A stretch of DNA of 64,000 nucleotides, taken from contig NZ_JAGEVL010000005.1 of the NCBI RefSeq assembly GCF_017583065.1, positions 62,001 to 126,000 of the forward strand. Reading direction: 5' to 3'. The stretch is from Staphylococcus shinii. Lineage in GTDB: Bacteria > Bacillota > Bacilli > Staphylococcales > Staphylococcaceae. A model generated the notes under the pieces. It made no database searches and was not told the DNA's origin. It was given only the letters and a program-made list of their open reading frames with translations. Within the stretch, counting starts at the first letter, position 1, and the number at the start of each line of letters is the position of its first letter. Position numbers and translations under genes: made by a program. This document shows, piece by piece, positions 55,723 through 64,000 of this stretch.

Positions 55723-56382
55723 TTATGATGGCGTTAAATGCCATTGTTGAAAGTGATCATAAGTTAAATAAAATTGTTGCGTTTTAATTTCTATTGGGAA
55801 GGCGGTTGATGTCTTTTCAGAAAAGAACCACCGTCTATCTTCAGGTGTTAATAAAATAAAACTTTCATCACGTGTGTCTCCTAGGAAATTCAAGGCGTCA
55901 GGTACAAACTGTTTCTGTTCATGTGTTTCCAAATGATATTGTGCTAAAGCTTGATAGATAGACTCTGTATCATTGCATACAAAACCAATCTCGCTAATTC
56001 TTGAAAATTCAGGTTCTTCTGTCATGTTAGAGACTCTAGCAATTAATTCGACAATATTTCCAGAAGGATCATTAAAGTAAACAGAATGTGCTACAAAAGA
56101 TTCAAAATAAGTTGTATGTTGTTTGTTCTCCATCAACAAAAATAAAATATTTTGATAATGGTCTTTCATATCATAAAAATGATTATAAGGAATATCAATC
56201 GCAAAATGATAATAAGGTTGGTTGTTATTATGTGTATCTCTAAAATGTAATTCTGTTTCACCTATTTGAACCATAAAACCCTCTTCGTCAATGATTTCAA
56301 CTGGACACTCTAATGTTTCCTCGTAGAACTGTCTTGTTTCTTCCAATTCTGACGTTAATAACGTTATACTTTCAAATTTCAT
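55723..56382 (-). CDS. VOC-superfamily protein (two glyoxalase-like modules)
   Basis: A 219-residue protein with two vicinal-oxygen-chelate modules. The first opens MKFESITLLTSELEETRQFY and closes HSVYFNDPSGNIVELIARVS; the second opens FSRISEIGFVCNDTESIYQA and closes RRWFFSEKTSTAFPIEI. The closing glutamate (IVELIAR) is the usual metal ligand of module 1, while module 2 seems to lack it. Function within glyoxalase, dioxygenase or thiol-transferase types is unknown. I prefer ATG 56382; ATG 56388 and an earlier start at 56412 are also in frame near GGGGATGGG. Confidence 0.8.
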   Translation of the reverse strand: MKFESITLLTSELEETRQFYEETLECPVEIIDEEGFMVQIGETELHFRDTHNNNQPYYHFAIDIPYNHFYDMKDHYQNILFLLMENKQHTTYFESFVAHSVYFNDPSGNIVELIARVSNMTEEPEFSRISEIGFVCNDTESIYQALAQYHLETHEQKQFVPDALNFLGDTRDESFILLTPEDRRWFFSEKTSTAFPIEIKTQQFYLTYDHFQQWHLTPS

Positions 56383-56738
56383 ATGCATATCCCATCCCCA
56401 CGTAGTACCCATATATATAATGATTTAACTGTACTTTATCAAAATAATTACGTTGATGATAATATTAAGAATTTATAAAACCTAAATTTTTTGAAATGTT
56501 ATTTGGTGTAGTTGATATTAACTCTATAAAAAACAACCTACTTTTATTTTCAGTAGTGAATTAATTTTTAAATATTTTTTTAAAATTAATTAAAGGTATA
56601 AATATGATTTTAAAAAGAGTATAGTAATAATAAAATTTAAAAGCGACAGAGTTATTATTAAGCCTTCGCGATGTAAGTATAATTTGTTTTCGAAATGAAT
56701 AAGTAAGTCTATTCAATTATTAAAAATAGGTGATAAAA
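56383..56738. other. AT-rich divergent region upstream of the MFS gene
   Basis: 356 bp. A possible -10 box TATAAT at 56678-56683 may serve the MFS gene. No gene or terminator is seen. Confidence 0.45.
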
Positions 56739-57938
56739 GTGACGTATGTAGATATTTTGAAAATTAAAGATTTTACTTACTTATTAACGGGTAATTTTTT
56801 TAGACGTAGTTGTTTTGTTCTGTTTTCTTTACAATTAATTTGGTTTACTATTGATTTAACTAATAACTCGTCTTGGAAATTATCAATAATGGTAATGAGC
56901 CAAACGCTTCCTTTTATTTTGTTTGGCATATTTGGGGGAGCATTTTCTGATAAACATAATAAGAAGAAAATACTCTGTTTATCTGATTTAATTTTAGCAT
57001 TCATAATTTTATCGATACCTTTGCTATCCTTAATAGGACAACTAAATTACATAACTTTATTAATTATTTCGACAGTAATCACGATACTAAATTGTTTTAC
57101 AGACCCTGCTTTTAGAGCGTTGTTACCAGAAATCGTTTCAAAAGAAAGCCTATCAACGAGTAATGCATTAATAGATAGCTTGCAACGAGGTTCTAATATT
57201 ATACTACCTGCTTTAATAGGTGTGTTAGTTATACTTGTAGGAAATGTTGGAATATTTTATATCTGTAGCCTTTTGTTATTTTTAGGATTCATAGCAAATG
57301 CTTTAATAAAATATAAGCCTAGCCAAACTTCTGAGAAAACAAATGCAAAAGAAGATTTTTCCGAATCTTGGCAGTTCATTAAAAGGTCTAAAGAAATACC
57401 ATATATTATAATCATACAGTTCTTATGTATCCTTATAAATACAGGCGTGTGGAGAGTTGCTTTACCTTTATTTATTGCTAAATCATTGGAAGAAGGTGTT
57501 GGAGTATACGGCCTCGCCACTTTTTTCCTTGGAGTAGCATCTTTACTTACTTCATTAATAGTAGGGCTTTTATCTGAAAAATATATTATTTTCAAATTTA
57601 GTTTAGGCGTTTTTATTTGGGGAGTAGGGTTACTAATCATTGGTATGTTCCCTCATACATTAATATTATATGTAGCCGCTATACTAGTCGGGGTTGGTCA
57701 GTCTGTAGAGGGCTTAACAAGATCTATAGCAATACAAACTAAGACACCCAACCATTTAATGGGTAAAGTTTTCAGCCTGTCATCAACATCCAATTACGCT
57801 GCAGACACTCTATCTTTAGGAGTTATCAGTTTGGTTATTCCTTTGATTACTCTAGGTGGAGTCTTTACTTCAGGGGGAGTAATAATAGCCTTATTAAGTT
57901 TTATTGGTATTAGATATTCAAGTAAAATAATTAAATAA
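56739..57938 (+). CDS. MFS efflux protein, EntS/macrolide-efflux (MFS_3) type
   Basis: A 399-residue transporter with about 12 spans. FIRRSCF-like basic loops follow the first segment, and SQTLPFILFGIFGGAFSDKH, ALLPEIVSKESLSTSNALID and FSLSSTSNYAADTLSLGV are landmarks of the MFS_3 group that includes macrolide pumps and siderophore exporters. I place the start at GTG 56739, 5 bp after AGGTGA; a GTG nine bases earlier overlaps that site. It is monocistronic with a terminator. Substrate unknown. Confidence 0.8.
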   Translation: MTYVDILKIKDFTYLLTGNFFRRSCFVLFSLQLIWFTIDLTNNSSWKLSIMVMSQTLPFILFGIFGGAFSDKHNKKKILCLSDLILAFIILSIPLLSLIGQLNYITLLIISTVITILNCFTDPAFRALLPEIVSKESLSTSNALIDSLQRGSNIILPALIGVLVILVGNVGIFYICSLLLFLGFIANALIKYKPSQTSEKTNAKEDFSESWQFIKRSKEIPYIIIIQFLCILINTGVWRVALPLFIAKSLEEGVGVYGLATFFLGVASLLTSLIVGLLSEKYIIFKFSLGVFIWGVGLLIIGMFPHTLILYVAAILVGVGQSVEGLTRSIAIQTKTPNHLMGKVFSLSSTSNYAADTLSLGVISLVIPLITLGGVFTSGGVIIALLSFIGIRYSSKIIK

Positions 57939-57952
57939 TGATGAATATAATT

Positions 57953-57991
57953 AAAGCCCCACTATCTCATAGAAATAAGTAGTAGGGCTTT
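57953..57991 (+). terminator. terminator of the MFS_3 gene
   Basis: AAAGCCCCACTA (57953-57964) pairs with TAGTAGGGCTTT (57980-57991) with one mismatch and a T-rich end. Confidence 0.75.
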
Positions 57992-58106
57992 TGCAAGTAT
58001 GCTTTCCTAATGCGCCGATTTGAAACTATTATGTTAGTTTCAAATACTATTTAATTTTTAGAAATCTAAAGCAGGTTATAAAATATTCCTTTAAAATTAA
58101 TATTAG

Positions 58107-59696
58107 CTAAAAGAACAACCAAGTAAATATGAAAGCGCTGATACCTGCAAGTAAGCAATATATTAAGGCAGGTCCGAGTGTTTTTCTAATAACACTGCCT
58201 TCTTTACCCGGCATATCAACAACAGCACAAACAGCTACAACATTGTGTACACAAATCATATTTCCAGCAGCTGCTCCGATAATTTGAGCCGCTAATACAG
58301 TGAATGGCTCGGCGCCAATTGTTTCAGCAATATTTAATTGGATAGGTGAAAATGTCAATGTAGAAACAGTTGCACTTCCAGTTATAAATGAGCCTAACGC
58401 ACCTAAAAATGGAGCGACAAATAACCAAATTGGTCCTAAGTAATGTGCCATATCTTTAGCTATATATTCTGGCATACTGATTAAATCATGTGTGTTAATA
58501 CCAGAGTTAATAAATACGTGTACCATCGCAAGTGTAGCGATGAGCGTAATTCCAGTTGTCTTGATGGTATTTAATGAATCAAGGCTAGCATGTCCTATAT
58601 CTTTTAATGGTTTTCGCTGTATAAAAACAGCAAAAATTGCTGAAAGTATAAGAATCGTTCCTGGCGAATATAAAATCTCCCATTCAGATGTGATTGTTTC
58701 AAAATTTAAAATGTTATTCCATGTAAGATCCAATACTTGCGTTGTAAAATGTTTTATACTTGGAACAGTTCTTGTAAGTAACAATAAGACAACAACCATT
58801 AAATATGGCGCCCAAGCAGTTAATAATGGCATTGATTGCTCTTTTGTAGTGACTTCATAATCAGGATTTAAGCCATCTGTCCATTCTTCTTTAGGTAATA
58901 ACCAACCCTTTCTAGCTGAAATAACAGCAACGATTAATCCAGTAAGAGAGCCTAAAATAGCAACAAATTCTGCGCCAAATAAAAAGGCATATATAAATGC
59001 AGAACCAGCATAAACAATACCAATTAGTGCAAGCCAAGGTAACATTTCAACGATAGATTTAAGTTTATTATTTTTGCCAAAGAATAACACCATTGCAGTA
59101 ATTAAAATAATAGGAATGAAAATACCACTCAATAAATCTAAAGTTGTAATACGTATTGCCGTTGATTGAAAGAAAGAACTATCTGCGTCATTTAATGTAC
59201 TGAGTCCTACAAGGACTGGTGTACCAACTGCACCAAATGAAACGGCTACACTATCTGCAACTAATGCAGTTACAACTGCGATAATTGGTCGGAATCCTAA
59301 GGCAACCATTAGTGGAGCAGTTACCATTGCAGGCGTCCCAAATCCGGAGGCACCTTCAATTAATGAGCCAAATAAAAAAGCAACTAAGATAACTTGGACA
59401 CGCATATCTCCTGATATTTGTTTGAATCCTTCATTAATGCGAATTACTGCACCAGTTTGACGCAATGTATTGAGTAATAAAAGGGCGCCAAATAAAATAT
59501 AAAGAATAGTAAATGTTTTGTGTGTACCTTGTAATAGCGATGCAATGATAACATCACCATTCATCCCCCAAACAAAAACCCCTAATAACGTTATAATAAT
59601 TGCACTTATCGTCATTCCTTTTAATGCAGACATACGTAATAATACTAAGAAAATAAACGGAACAATAACTGCACTAAAAGCAACAAGAAGCATCAT
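58107..59696 (-). CDS. lctP: L-lactate permease (LctP/LldP family)
   Basis: A 529-residue, 12-14-span carrier. [40 protein letters not shown] and [18 protein letters not shown], then [20 protein letters not shown], are signature stretches of lactate permeases. It moves L-lactate (often D-lactate or glycolate too) with protons. I prefer ATG 59696, 8-9 bp after GGGAGAT; the ATG at 59714 has no ribosome site. It is divergent from a CsbX-type permease with a cre site between. Lactate import fits with PPDK as a gluconeogenic entry. Confidence 0.88.
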   Translation of the reverse strand: MMLLVAFSAVIVPFIFLVLLRMSALKGMTISAIIITLLGVFVWGMNGDVIIASLLQGTHKTFTILYILFGALLLLNTLRQTGAVIRINEGFKQISGDMRVQVILVAFLFGSLIEGASGFGTPAMVTAPLMVALGFRPIIAVVTALVADSVAVSFGAVGTPVLVGLSTLNDADSSFFQSTAIRITTLDLLSGIFIPIILITAMVLFFGKNNKLKSIVEMLPWLALIGIVYAGSAFIYAFLFGAEFVAILGSLTGLIVAVISARKGWLLPKEEWTDGLNPDYEVTTKEQSMPLLTAWAPYLMVVVLLLLTRTVPSIKHFTTQVLDLTWNNILNFETITSEWEILYSPGTILILSAIFAVFIQRKPLKDIGHASLDSLNTIKTTGITLIATLAMVHVFINSGINTHDLISMPEYIAKDMAHYLGPIWLFVAPFLGALGSFITGSATVSTLTFSPIQLNIAETIGAEPFTVLAAQIIGAAAGNMICVHNVVAVCAVVDMPGKEGSVIRKTLGPALIYCLLAGISAFIFTWLFF

Positions 59697-60107
59697 AATA
59701 ATCACATCTCCCATAAAATAGATATCATCAAGTCATATGATGACTAAATATCCTTAATTGTAATCGCATTCATAAAAAATTTCAATCATTGTTAAATAAA
59801 ATATTACATTAAAAATCTATTAGATTTTTGAAAAAAGACACTTTTTAGATAAGAAAAAACGAGGCAACGTATTATTTTAAAATTAAAACTTTTAGTGTTT
59901 TATTACCGATAACCTAAAATAACGAAAATAAACGAAAATAAATTTGCATAAAATAAAAAAATGAAATAAAATAACTACAATATCTGAAAGCGCTTTCTAA
60001 TTTTAGTGAATAGCGCATGATGGATAAAGTAACTTTAGCATTGGGTAAAAATATTCTCGAAATTAAGGATAATTAGGAATGATATTTTATAAACAGGGGT
60101 GTTATAG
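59697..60107. other. divergent control region lctP / csbX-like
   Basis: 411 bp. It contains a cre site (59984-59998) and the tandem repeat AACGAAAATA AACGAAAATA (59921-59940). The rest is AT-rich; promoters could not be fixed. Confidence 0.55.
59984..59998. promoter_or_regulatory. cre site (CcpA) between lctP and csbX-like gene
   Basis: CTGAAAGCGCTTTCT contains a perfect 12-bp palindrome GAAAGCGCTTTC and matches the cre consensus except for the first base. It lies 110 bp before the rightward gene and 290 bp before lctP, so the csbX-like gene is the more likely target. Confidence 0.7.
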
Positions 60108-61340
60108 ATGAATGAGAAATTAGCTAAAATGGGAATGCCACCAACATTAATATGGGGATACATTGGTGTACTTATATTTATGATGGGAGACGGTCTAGAA
60201 TTAGCATGGATTAGCCCATATCTACATGAACAAGGTTTATCCGTACAACAAACGGCATTATTAACAACTTGTTATGGCGTAACTATTGCTATTGGCTCTT
60301 GGTTCTCTGGCGTTTTAGTGGAAGTGATCGGGCCGCGAAAAGTAATGTTATTAGGTACATTGCTATATATTATTGGACATATTATTTTTGTAGGTTTAGC
60401 AATTCCAACAATGAGTTATGAAATGATGATACCATCATATGCAATTAGAGGTTTCGGTTATCCTCTATTTGCTTACTCATTTTTAGTATGGGTTGCATAT
60501 CGTTCTCCACAAAAACGTTTAGGCGCAGCTGTCGGATGGTTTTGGTTTGTATTTACAGGAGGTTTAAGCGTCCTTGGATCATTTTATTCTTCAATTACAA
60601 TTCAATTATTTGGGCATTTCTTTACATTATGGACAGCGATTATTTGGGTACTTATCGGAACATTTTTAGCAGTATTTGTAAATCGTGATAAATTTGAACT
60701 TGAACATAAAGAAGATGGTTTTAAAGCGCATCTGAAAGAAATGGGTGCTGGTATTACAATATTAAAAAGAGAGCCTCGTGTAGCAGTAGCCTGTATTGTA
60801 AGAATTATAAACCAGGCAGCGCAATACGCATTTCCATTGTTTCTTCCAATATATTTATCCACCAAAGGTATCGCTACAACAACGTGGTTAAATATTTGGG
60901 GCACTATTTTTATAGCTAACATTATTTTTAATATCATATTTGGGGCTTTGAGCGACAAGATTGGATGGAAAAACACCATTTCATATATCGGCGGTGTTGG
61001 TTGTGCTGTCTTCACTTTAGGATTATATTTTATTCCTGAAATTTTTACTGGAAACGTATTTATCGTGGGAACTATAGGGTTTTTATGGGGGATGTGTTTA
61101 GCTGGTTTCGTGCCAATATCAGCACTAGTACCATCTCTTGTGCATGATGGTGATAAAGGACCAGCAATGGCAATATTGAATTTAGGTGCTGGTTTATGTG
61201 TTTTTGCTGGTCCCGGTTTAGTTGCATTATTCTACGATAGTATTGGTGTGCAAGGTATGATGTACTTAATATTTGCTTTATATGTAGCTAGTGCGGTTAT
61301 GACGCGGTTCCTAAAAACACCAGAAGAGAGGTATAAGTGA
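60108..61340 (+). CDS. polyol-type MFS permease (RbtT/DalT/CsbX family)
   Basis: A 410-residue, 12-span transporter. The opening GMPPTLIWGYIGVLIFMMGD, then GLELAWISPYL and RGFGYPLFAYSFLVWVAYRS, matches the ribitol/arabitol transporter group to which Bacillus CsbX belongs. No polyol dehydrogenase or kinase is adjacent, so the cargo is open: pentitols or an organic acid. The ATG follows AGGGGTG by 7 bp. A cre site upstream indicates carbon catabolite control. It ends at a strong terminator. Confidence 0.84.
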   Translation: MNEKLAKMGMPPTLIWGYIGVLIFMMGDGLELAWISPYLHEQGLSVQQTALLTTCYGVTIAIGSWFSGVLVEVIGPRKVMLLGTLLYIIGHIIFVGLAIPTMSYEMMIPSYAIRGFGYPLFAYSFLVWVAYRSPQKRLGAAVGWFWFVFTGGLSVLGSFYSSITIQLFGHFFTLWTAIIWVLIGTFLAVFVNRDKFELEHKEDGFKAHLKEMGAGITILKREPRVAVACIVRIINQAAQYAFPLFLPIYLSTKGIATTTWLNIWGTIFIANIIFNIIFGALSDKIGWKNTISYIGGVGCAVFTLGLYFIPEIFTGNVFIVGTIGFLWGMCLAGFVPISALVPSLVHDGDKGPAMAILNLGAGLCVFAGPGLVALFYDSIGVQGMMYLIFALYVASAVMTRFLKTPEERYK

Positions 61341-61393
61341 AAATAAGGAAGTTGTTTAAAACAATATACTCAAATGAATAACTAATACTAACT

Positions 61394-61458
61394 AAAGCAG
61401 GGAGTAGGACAGAAATCAATTTTTACTAAAATGATTGAACTGTTCTACTTCCTGCTTT
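61394..61458 (+). terminator. terminator of the csbX-like gene, GGACAGAAAT element
   Basis: AAAGCAGGGAGTAGGACAG (61394-61412) pairs with CTGTTCTACTTCCTGCTTT (61440-61458) with one bulge or G-U pair. It contains TAGGACAGAAAT, a variant of the recurrent intergenic element. Confidence 0.85.
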
Positions 61459-61561
61459 GTTTGTTATAAATTGAAATAGAATATCTCACCAAAGTTTTGA
61501 ATGAATATGAAATCTCTATTCAAAAGTACATAGCAAAAAATTTGAAAATAAGCATACAATA

Positions 61562-61603
61562 AAAAGCCTATTGAGCTATGGTGGGATAGCTCAATAGGCT
61601 TTT
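61562..61603 (-). terminator. terminator of the small peptide transcript
   Basis: AAAAGCCTATTGAGCTAT (61562-61579) pairs exactly with ATAGCTCAATAGGCTTTT (61586-61603), loop GGTGGG. Lying 90 bp past the leftward peptide stop, it supports a short dedicated transcript. Confidence 0.88.
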
Positions 61604-61695
61604 GATACATCGACGTTTAACGACTGTTAACTTTATTCATTTTTAAAGTTTAATGTGATTATGAGGTTTTTTAGGTAGAACAAAAATGTACGCCG

Positions 61696-61770
61696 TTATT
61701 TTTCCTGAAAACCGCCGGAAACGAAATGAGCAACGATTTGTTTTAGAAGAGCTAAAATGTCTTTAAACAT
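61696..61770 (-). CDS. 24-residue amphipathic peptide, phenol-soluble-modulin-like candidate
   Basis: ATG at 61770 follows GGAGGTGA (61777-61784) by 6 bp, one of the strongest ribosome sites in the window. The peptide begins MFKDILALLKQIVAHF and ends VSGGFQEK, then TAA. On a helical wheel F2, I5, L6, L9, I12, V13, F16 and V17 fall on one side and K3, D4, K10, Q11, H15 and S18 on the other, so an amphipathic helix of about 18 residues is expected. There is no signal peptide. Size and design recall alpha-type phenol-soluble modulins and delta-toxin, which are exported without a leader by the Pmt system, but I do not recognise this exact sequence. A type I toxin or regulatory peptide is possible. 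It ends at its own terminator. Confidence 0.65.
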   Translation of the reverse strand: MFKDILALLKQIVAHFVSGGFQEK

Positions 61771-62057
61771 CACAATTCACCTCCATTGATTAATTTGTTA
61801 CAACACAAAGGTACTATATAGAAAGTGTTGAATGTTGTATAACGCATAAATGAAATCTTTAACTTCATAATTGTTTATTATCTGATATTTTAATTGCTTA
61901 AGTGATATAAAATTACGCTTATGTGTAAAAATAGAGTATTTTAATAGCGAATAATTACGGAATAATTTAATATTATACAGTATATAGTATATTTATACTT
62001 GATTTTATTTGAAATTACAGTTATTATGTATATAAATCTTATAAAAATATTGGAGTG
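61771..62057. other. divergent region between the peptide gene and argF
   Basis: 287 bp of AT-rich DNA. The rightward part carries the argF promoter and ARG-box-like sequence (61999-62042). The leftward promoter of the peptide gene could not be fixed. Confidence 0.5.
61999..62042 (+). promoter_or_regulatory. argF promoter with possible ARG box
   Basis: TTGATT (61999-62004), 17 bp, TATTAT (62022-62027). ATGTATATAAATCTT from 62026 overlaps the start and loosely resembles the ARG box upstream of rocD, so joint control by arginine is likely. Confidence 0.5.
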
Positions 62058-62062
62058 ATGGA

Positions 62063-63094
62063 ATTGGGGCGTACACAACAGCACTAAATAAGTTACAAAC
62101 ATTTAAAGGCAAACATTTTTTGAAAACATGCGATTTTTCTGCTGATGAATTGAACACTTTAATTGATTTTACTGGTGAATTAAAAGAAAAGAAAAAGCGT
62201 AATATCCCACATCCTTATTTAAAAGGTAAAAACTTAGCGTTCCTATTTGAAAAACCGTCTACAAGAACTCGTTCAGCTTTCAGTGTTGCTGCCTATGATT
62301 TAGGTGCATACCCTGAATATTTTGGACAAGGCGATATTCACTTAGGAGTTAAAGAGTCTGCAGAAGACACTGCAAAAGTATTAGGTAGAATGTATGATGG
62401 TATTGAATTTAGAGGACATCACCAAAAGGACGTAGAAGCACTTGCAACAAGCGCTGGCGTACCAGTGTGGAATGGCTTAACTAACGAATGGCATCCAACA
62501 CAAATGATTGCGGATTTCTTCACATTAAAAGAAAACTGGGGCACTTTAAAAGGAAAGACATTAACTTATGTCGGCGATGCTAGAAATAATGTGGCACATG
62601 ATTTATTAATTACTGGCGCAATATTAGGCGTTAATGTTCATATTGCTGCACCAGAATCTTTACAACCGAATAAAGATATTCAAATATTGGCTCAAAAATA
62701 CGCTGCTGATTCACAAAGTGATATTTTGATTACTGATGATATTCAACAAGCGATATATCAAACTGATGCAATTTATACAGATGTTTGGTTCTCTATGGGT
62801 GAAGATGAAGGATTGTTAGAATCCCGTATCAATCAATTGTTGCCTTATCAAGTAAATGAATCAATGTTAATGAATACGATGAATCCAGATGTTATCGTGT
62901 TACATTGTTTGCCAGCGTTTCATGATGTAAACACAGAAGTAGGTCAACAAATATATGAAAAATATGGTTTGACTGAAATGGAAATTGCAGATGATGTATT
63001 CAGAGGAAAACATGCTGTTATTTTTGATCAATCTGAAAATAGATTACATTCGATTAAAGCAATTATGGCTGTCACATTAGGTGACATATTTTAA
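62063..63094 (+). CDS. argF: ornithine carbamoyltransferase (start region irregular)
   Basis: Joins ornithine and carbamoyl phosphate to citrulline. Motifs are [12 protein letters not shown] (carbamoyl phosphate), [24 protein letters not shown] and [10 protein letters not shown], the catalytic cysteine loop. The conserved N-terminal text [18 protein letters not shown] continues upstream of the first ordinary in-frame start (TTG 62120), back to about 62063. The ribosome site TGGAGTG (62051-62057) instead serves ATG 62058, which is in another frame and stops after nine codons. One extra G in GGGG (62066-62069) would join that ATG to the gene. So there is either a rare ATT start at 62063, a frameshift in a G run, or a sequencing slip. 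It lies 9 kb from the other arg genes. Confidence 0.85.
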   Translation: MGAYTTALNKLQTFKGKHFLKTCDFSADELNTLIDFTGELKEKKKRNIPHPYLKGKNLAFLFEKPSTRTRSAFSVAAYDLGAYPEYFGQGDIHLGVKESAEDTAKVLGRMYDGIEFRGHHQKDVEALATSAGVPVWNGLTNEWHPTQMIADFFTLKENWGTLKGKTLTYVGDARNNVAHDLLITGAILGVNVHIAAPESLQPNKDIQILAQKYAADSQSDILITDDIQQAIYQTDAIYTDVWFSMGEDEGLLESRINQLLPYQVNESMLMNTMNPDVIVLHCLPAFHDVNTEVGQQIYEKYGLTEMEIADDVFRGKHAVIFDQSENRLHSIKAIMAVTLGDIF

Positions 63095-63402
63095 ATAATT
63101 ATCTTAGACGGATTAAGGCAGAAAACGTTTTTCAAAATTATTTTTTCCTCTACCGTTGACTAATCGTAATACCTTTTACGGCAAGACTTATGACAAGTTG
63201 ATTTTCAATATTGTTAGTAACTGCCAATATAATATTCGAGGCTAAGACATTTATAAATGTCTTAGCCTCGATTTTTTATAAATATATATACTTATCGTAT
63301 TAAAAATCAATACTTATGTGAAAATAATTTTCATTATAATGATAGGCGTTGATTAAAATTTTCGTTAGTTGTATATTTATGGTAATTAGGAGGTTATCTA
63401 TT
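63095..63402. other. leader region between argF and glcB
   Basis: 308 bp with the argF terminator at 63237-63270 and, before glcB, a palindrome TGAAAATAATTTTCA at 63319-63333 followed by TATAAT at 63335-63340. A GlcT-type antiterminator stem, expected for this gene family, was not clearly recognised. Confidence 0.5.
63237..63270 (+). terminator. terminator after argF
   Basis: A perfect 34-bp palindrome from CGAGGCTAAGACATTTA to TAAATGTCTTAGCCTCG, followed by ATTTTTTATA. It ends argF, or could act as the leader terminator of glcB if that transcript starts upstream. Confidence 0.92.
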
Positions 63403-64000
63403 ATGAGTAAATTGTTTGAAAGAGCGCAACAATTTGGGAAATCATTTATGCTACCCATAGCAATTTTGCCGGCAGCAGGGTTATTACTAGGCATTGGGGG
63501 CGCATTGAGTAATCCAAACACGGTCAAAGCTTATCCAGTATTAGATATTGGTTTATTACAGAATATATTTATTTTAATGTCGTCTGCAGGAAATATCGTC
63601 TTTCAAAACTTACCAGTTATATTTGCGATAGGTGTAGCCATAGGTTTGGCAAAGAGTGATAAAGGGACTGCTGGATTAGCGGCAATGCTTGGGTTTTTAA
63701 TCATGAATGCATCAATGAATGGCTTGTTAACGATAACTGGGACATTAGCAAAAGATAATTTAGCTGAGGCAGGACAAAGTATGGTACTGGGTATTCAAAC
63801 TGTGGAAACAGGTGTATTTGGTGGTATTATCACTGGTATAATGACAGCGCTTTTACACAATAAGTTTCATAAGATATCACTACCTGATTATCTTGGTTTC
63901 TTTGGTGGTTCGCGTTTTGTACCGATTATTACAGCAATTGCTTCAATTGTATTGGGTGTCATTATGTTTTTTGTTTGGCCTACAGTACAAGGGTGGATTT
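63403..64000 (+). CDS. glcB: glucose-type PTS transporter, IIC domain (partial, C-terminus outside window)
   Basis: The first 199 residues of a PTS glucose permease IIC domain. MLPIAILPAAGLLLGIGGAL near the N-terminus, FQNLPVIFAIGVAIGLAKSD, and PDYLGFFGGSRFVPIITAIA are typical; the text GIGGALSNPNTVKAYP agrees with what I recall of staphylococcal GlcB rather than PtsG. It imports and phosphorylates glucose or a glucoside with IIA/IIB parts expected downstream. The ATG at 63403 follows AGGAGGT. In S. carnosus the related genes are controlled by GlcT antitermination. Confidence 0.88.
   Translation, partial: MSKLFERAQQFGKSFMLPIAILPAAGLLLGIGGALSNPNTVKAYPVLDIGLLQNIFILMSSAGNIVFQNLPVIFAIGVAIGLAKSDKGTAGLAAMLGFLIMNASMNGLLTITGTLAKDNLAEAGQSMVLGIQTVETGVFGGIITGIMTALLHNKFHKISLPDYLGFFGGSRFVPIITAIASIVLGVIMFFVWPTVQGWI

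Larger units (their letters stand above)
61341..61695. other. intergenic region with two terminators
   Basis: 355 bp between the csbX-like gene and the small peptide gene, holding terminators at 61394-61458 and 61562-61603. No other gene is seen. Confidence 0.55.

Noticed and set aside
63115..63137. GAAAACGTTTTTC as a cre site for glcB
   Set aside because: Three consensus positions are missed and it lies upstream of the argF terminator.
1..64000. CRISPR arrays, insertion sequences, prophage, tRNA or rRNA genes
   Set aside because: No spaced direct repeats, transposase or integrase frames, or tRNA-like cloverleaf sequence were noticed on reading both strands; a covariance or repeat search would be the decisive test.

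Overview
The window is AT-rich, densely coding Firmicute DNA and almost certainly comes from a coagulase-negative Staphylococcus, probably of the saprophyticus/xylosus/equorum type. Support for this: a cudT-cudC-cudA-cudB choline-to-betaine locus as described in S. xylosus, a 296-residue class I fructose-bisphosphate aldolase, a 720-residue TagF-like teichoic acid polymerase, a GlcB-like glucose PTS gene, a rocD-argCJB cluster, and recurrent intergenic hairpins built on the text TGGGACA. The genus call rests on recognised protein families; the species is not fixed. I saw no tRNA, rRNA, intact insertion sequence, prophage or CRISPR array.

Layout. 1-5.4 kb: a leftward operon of glycerate kinase, KdgT-type permease, a LarA-family nickel-pincer racemase and LarE (cut by the window edge), with a divergent CdaR-type regulator and a cre site. 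5.4-6.7 kb: a gene-poor stretch with terminators, a decayed-looking frame and a possible structured RNA. 6.7-11 kb: SMR efflux pump, BCCT betaine transporter, TetR/MFS pair. 11.6-15 kb: ppdK and its regulator ppsR, overlapping by 8 bp. 15.5-21.5 kb: AEC transporter, a small XRE regulator with two related membrane proteins, an XRE-cupin/CynX divergent pair with a 33-bp palindrome, and cardiolipin synthase. 21.8-27.7 kb: GABA catabolism (gabR, gabT, gabD, permease). 27.8-31 kb: PTS IIC protein, aldolase fda, methyltransferase. 31.5-37.3 kb: choline import and oxidation to betaine. 37.7-48.1 kb: tagF, GNAT, nitroreductase, CapA-like protein, nucleoside hydrolase, ProP, APC permease. 48.6-52.9 kb: rocD-argC-argJ-argB behind an ARG-box promoter. 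53-61.3 kb: M20 peptidase, DUF1398 protein, FMN reductase, VOC protein, MFS efflux pump, lactate permease and CsbX-type permease. 61.7-64 kb: a tiny gene for a 24-residue amphipathic peptide, argF with a damaged or unusual start, and the 5' part of glcB.

Common themes are osmoprotection (three betaine/choline/proline-type transporters plus choline oxidation), three-carbon and gluconeogenic metabolism (glycerate, PPDK, lactate, aldolase) with cre sites at two loci, and arginine/GABA nitrogen metabolism. The least explained items are the LarA-glycerate operon, the XRE plus paired membrane proteins, the 24-residue peptide gene, the 6.45-6.64 kb RNA candidate, and the start regions of argF and the GNAT gene.
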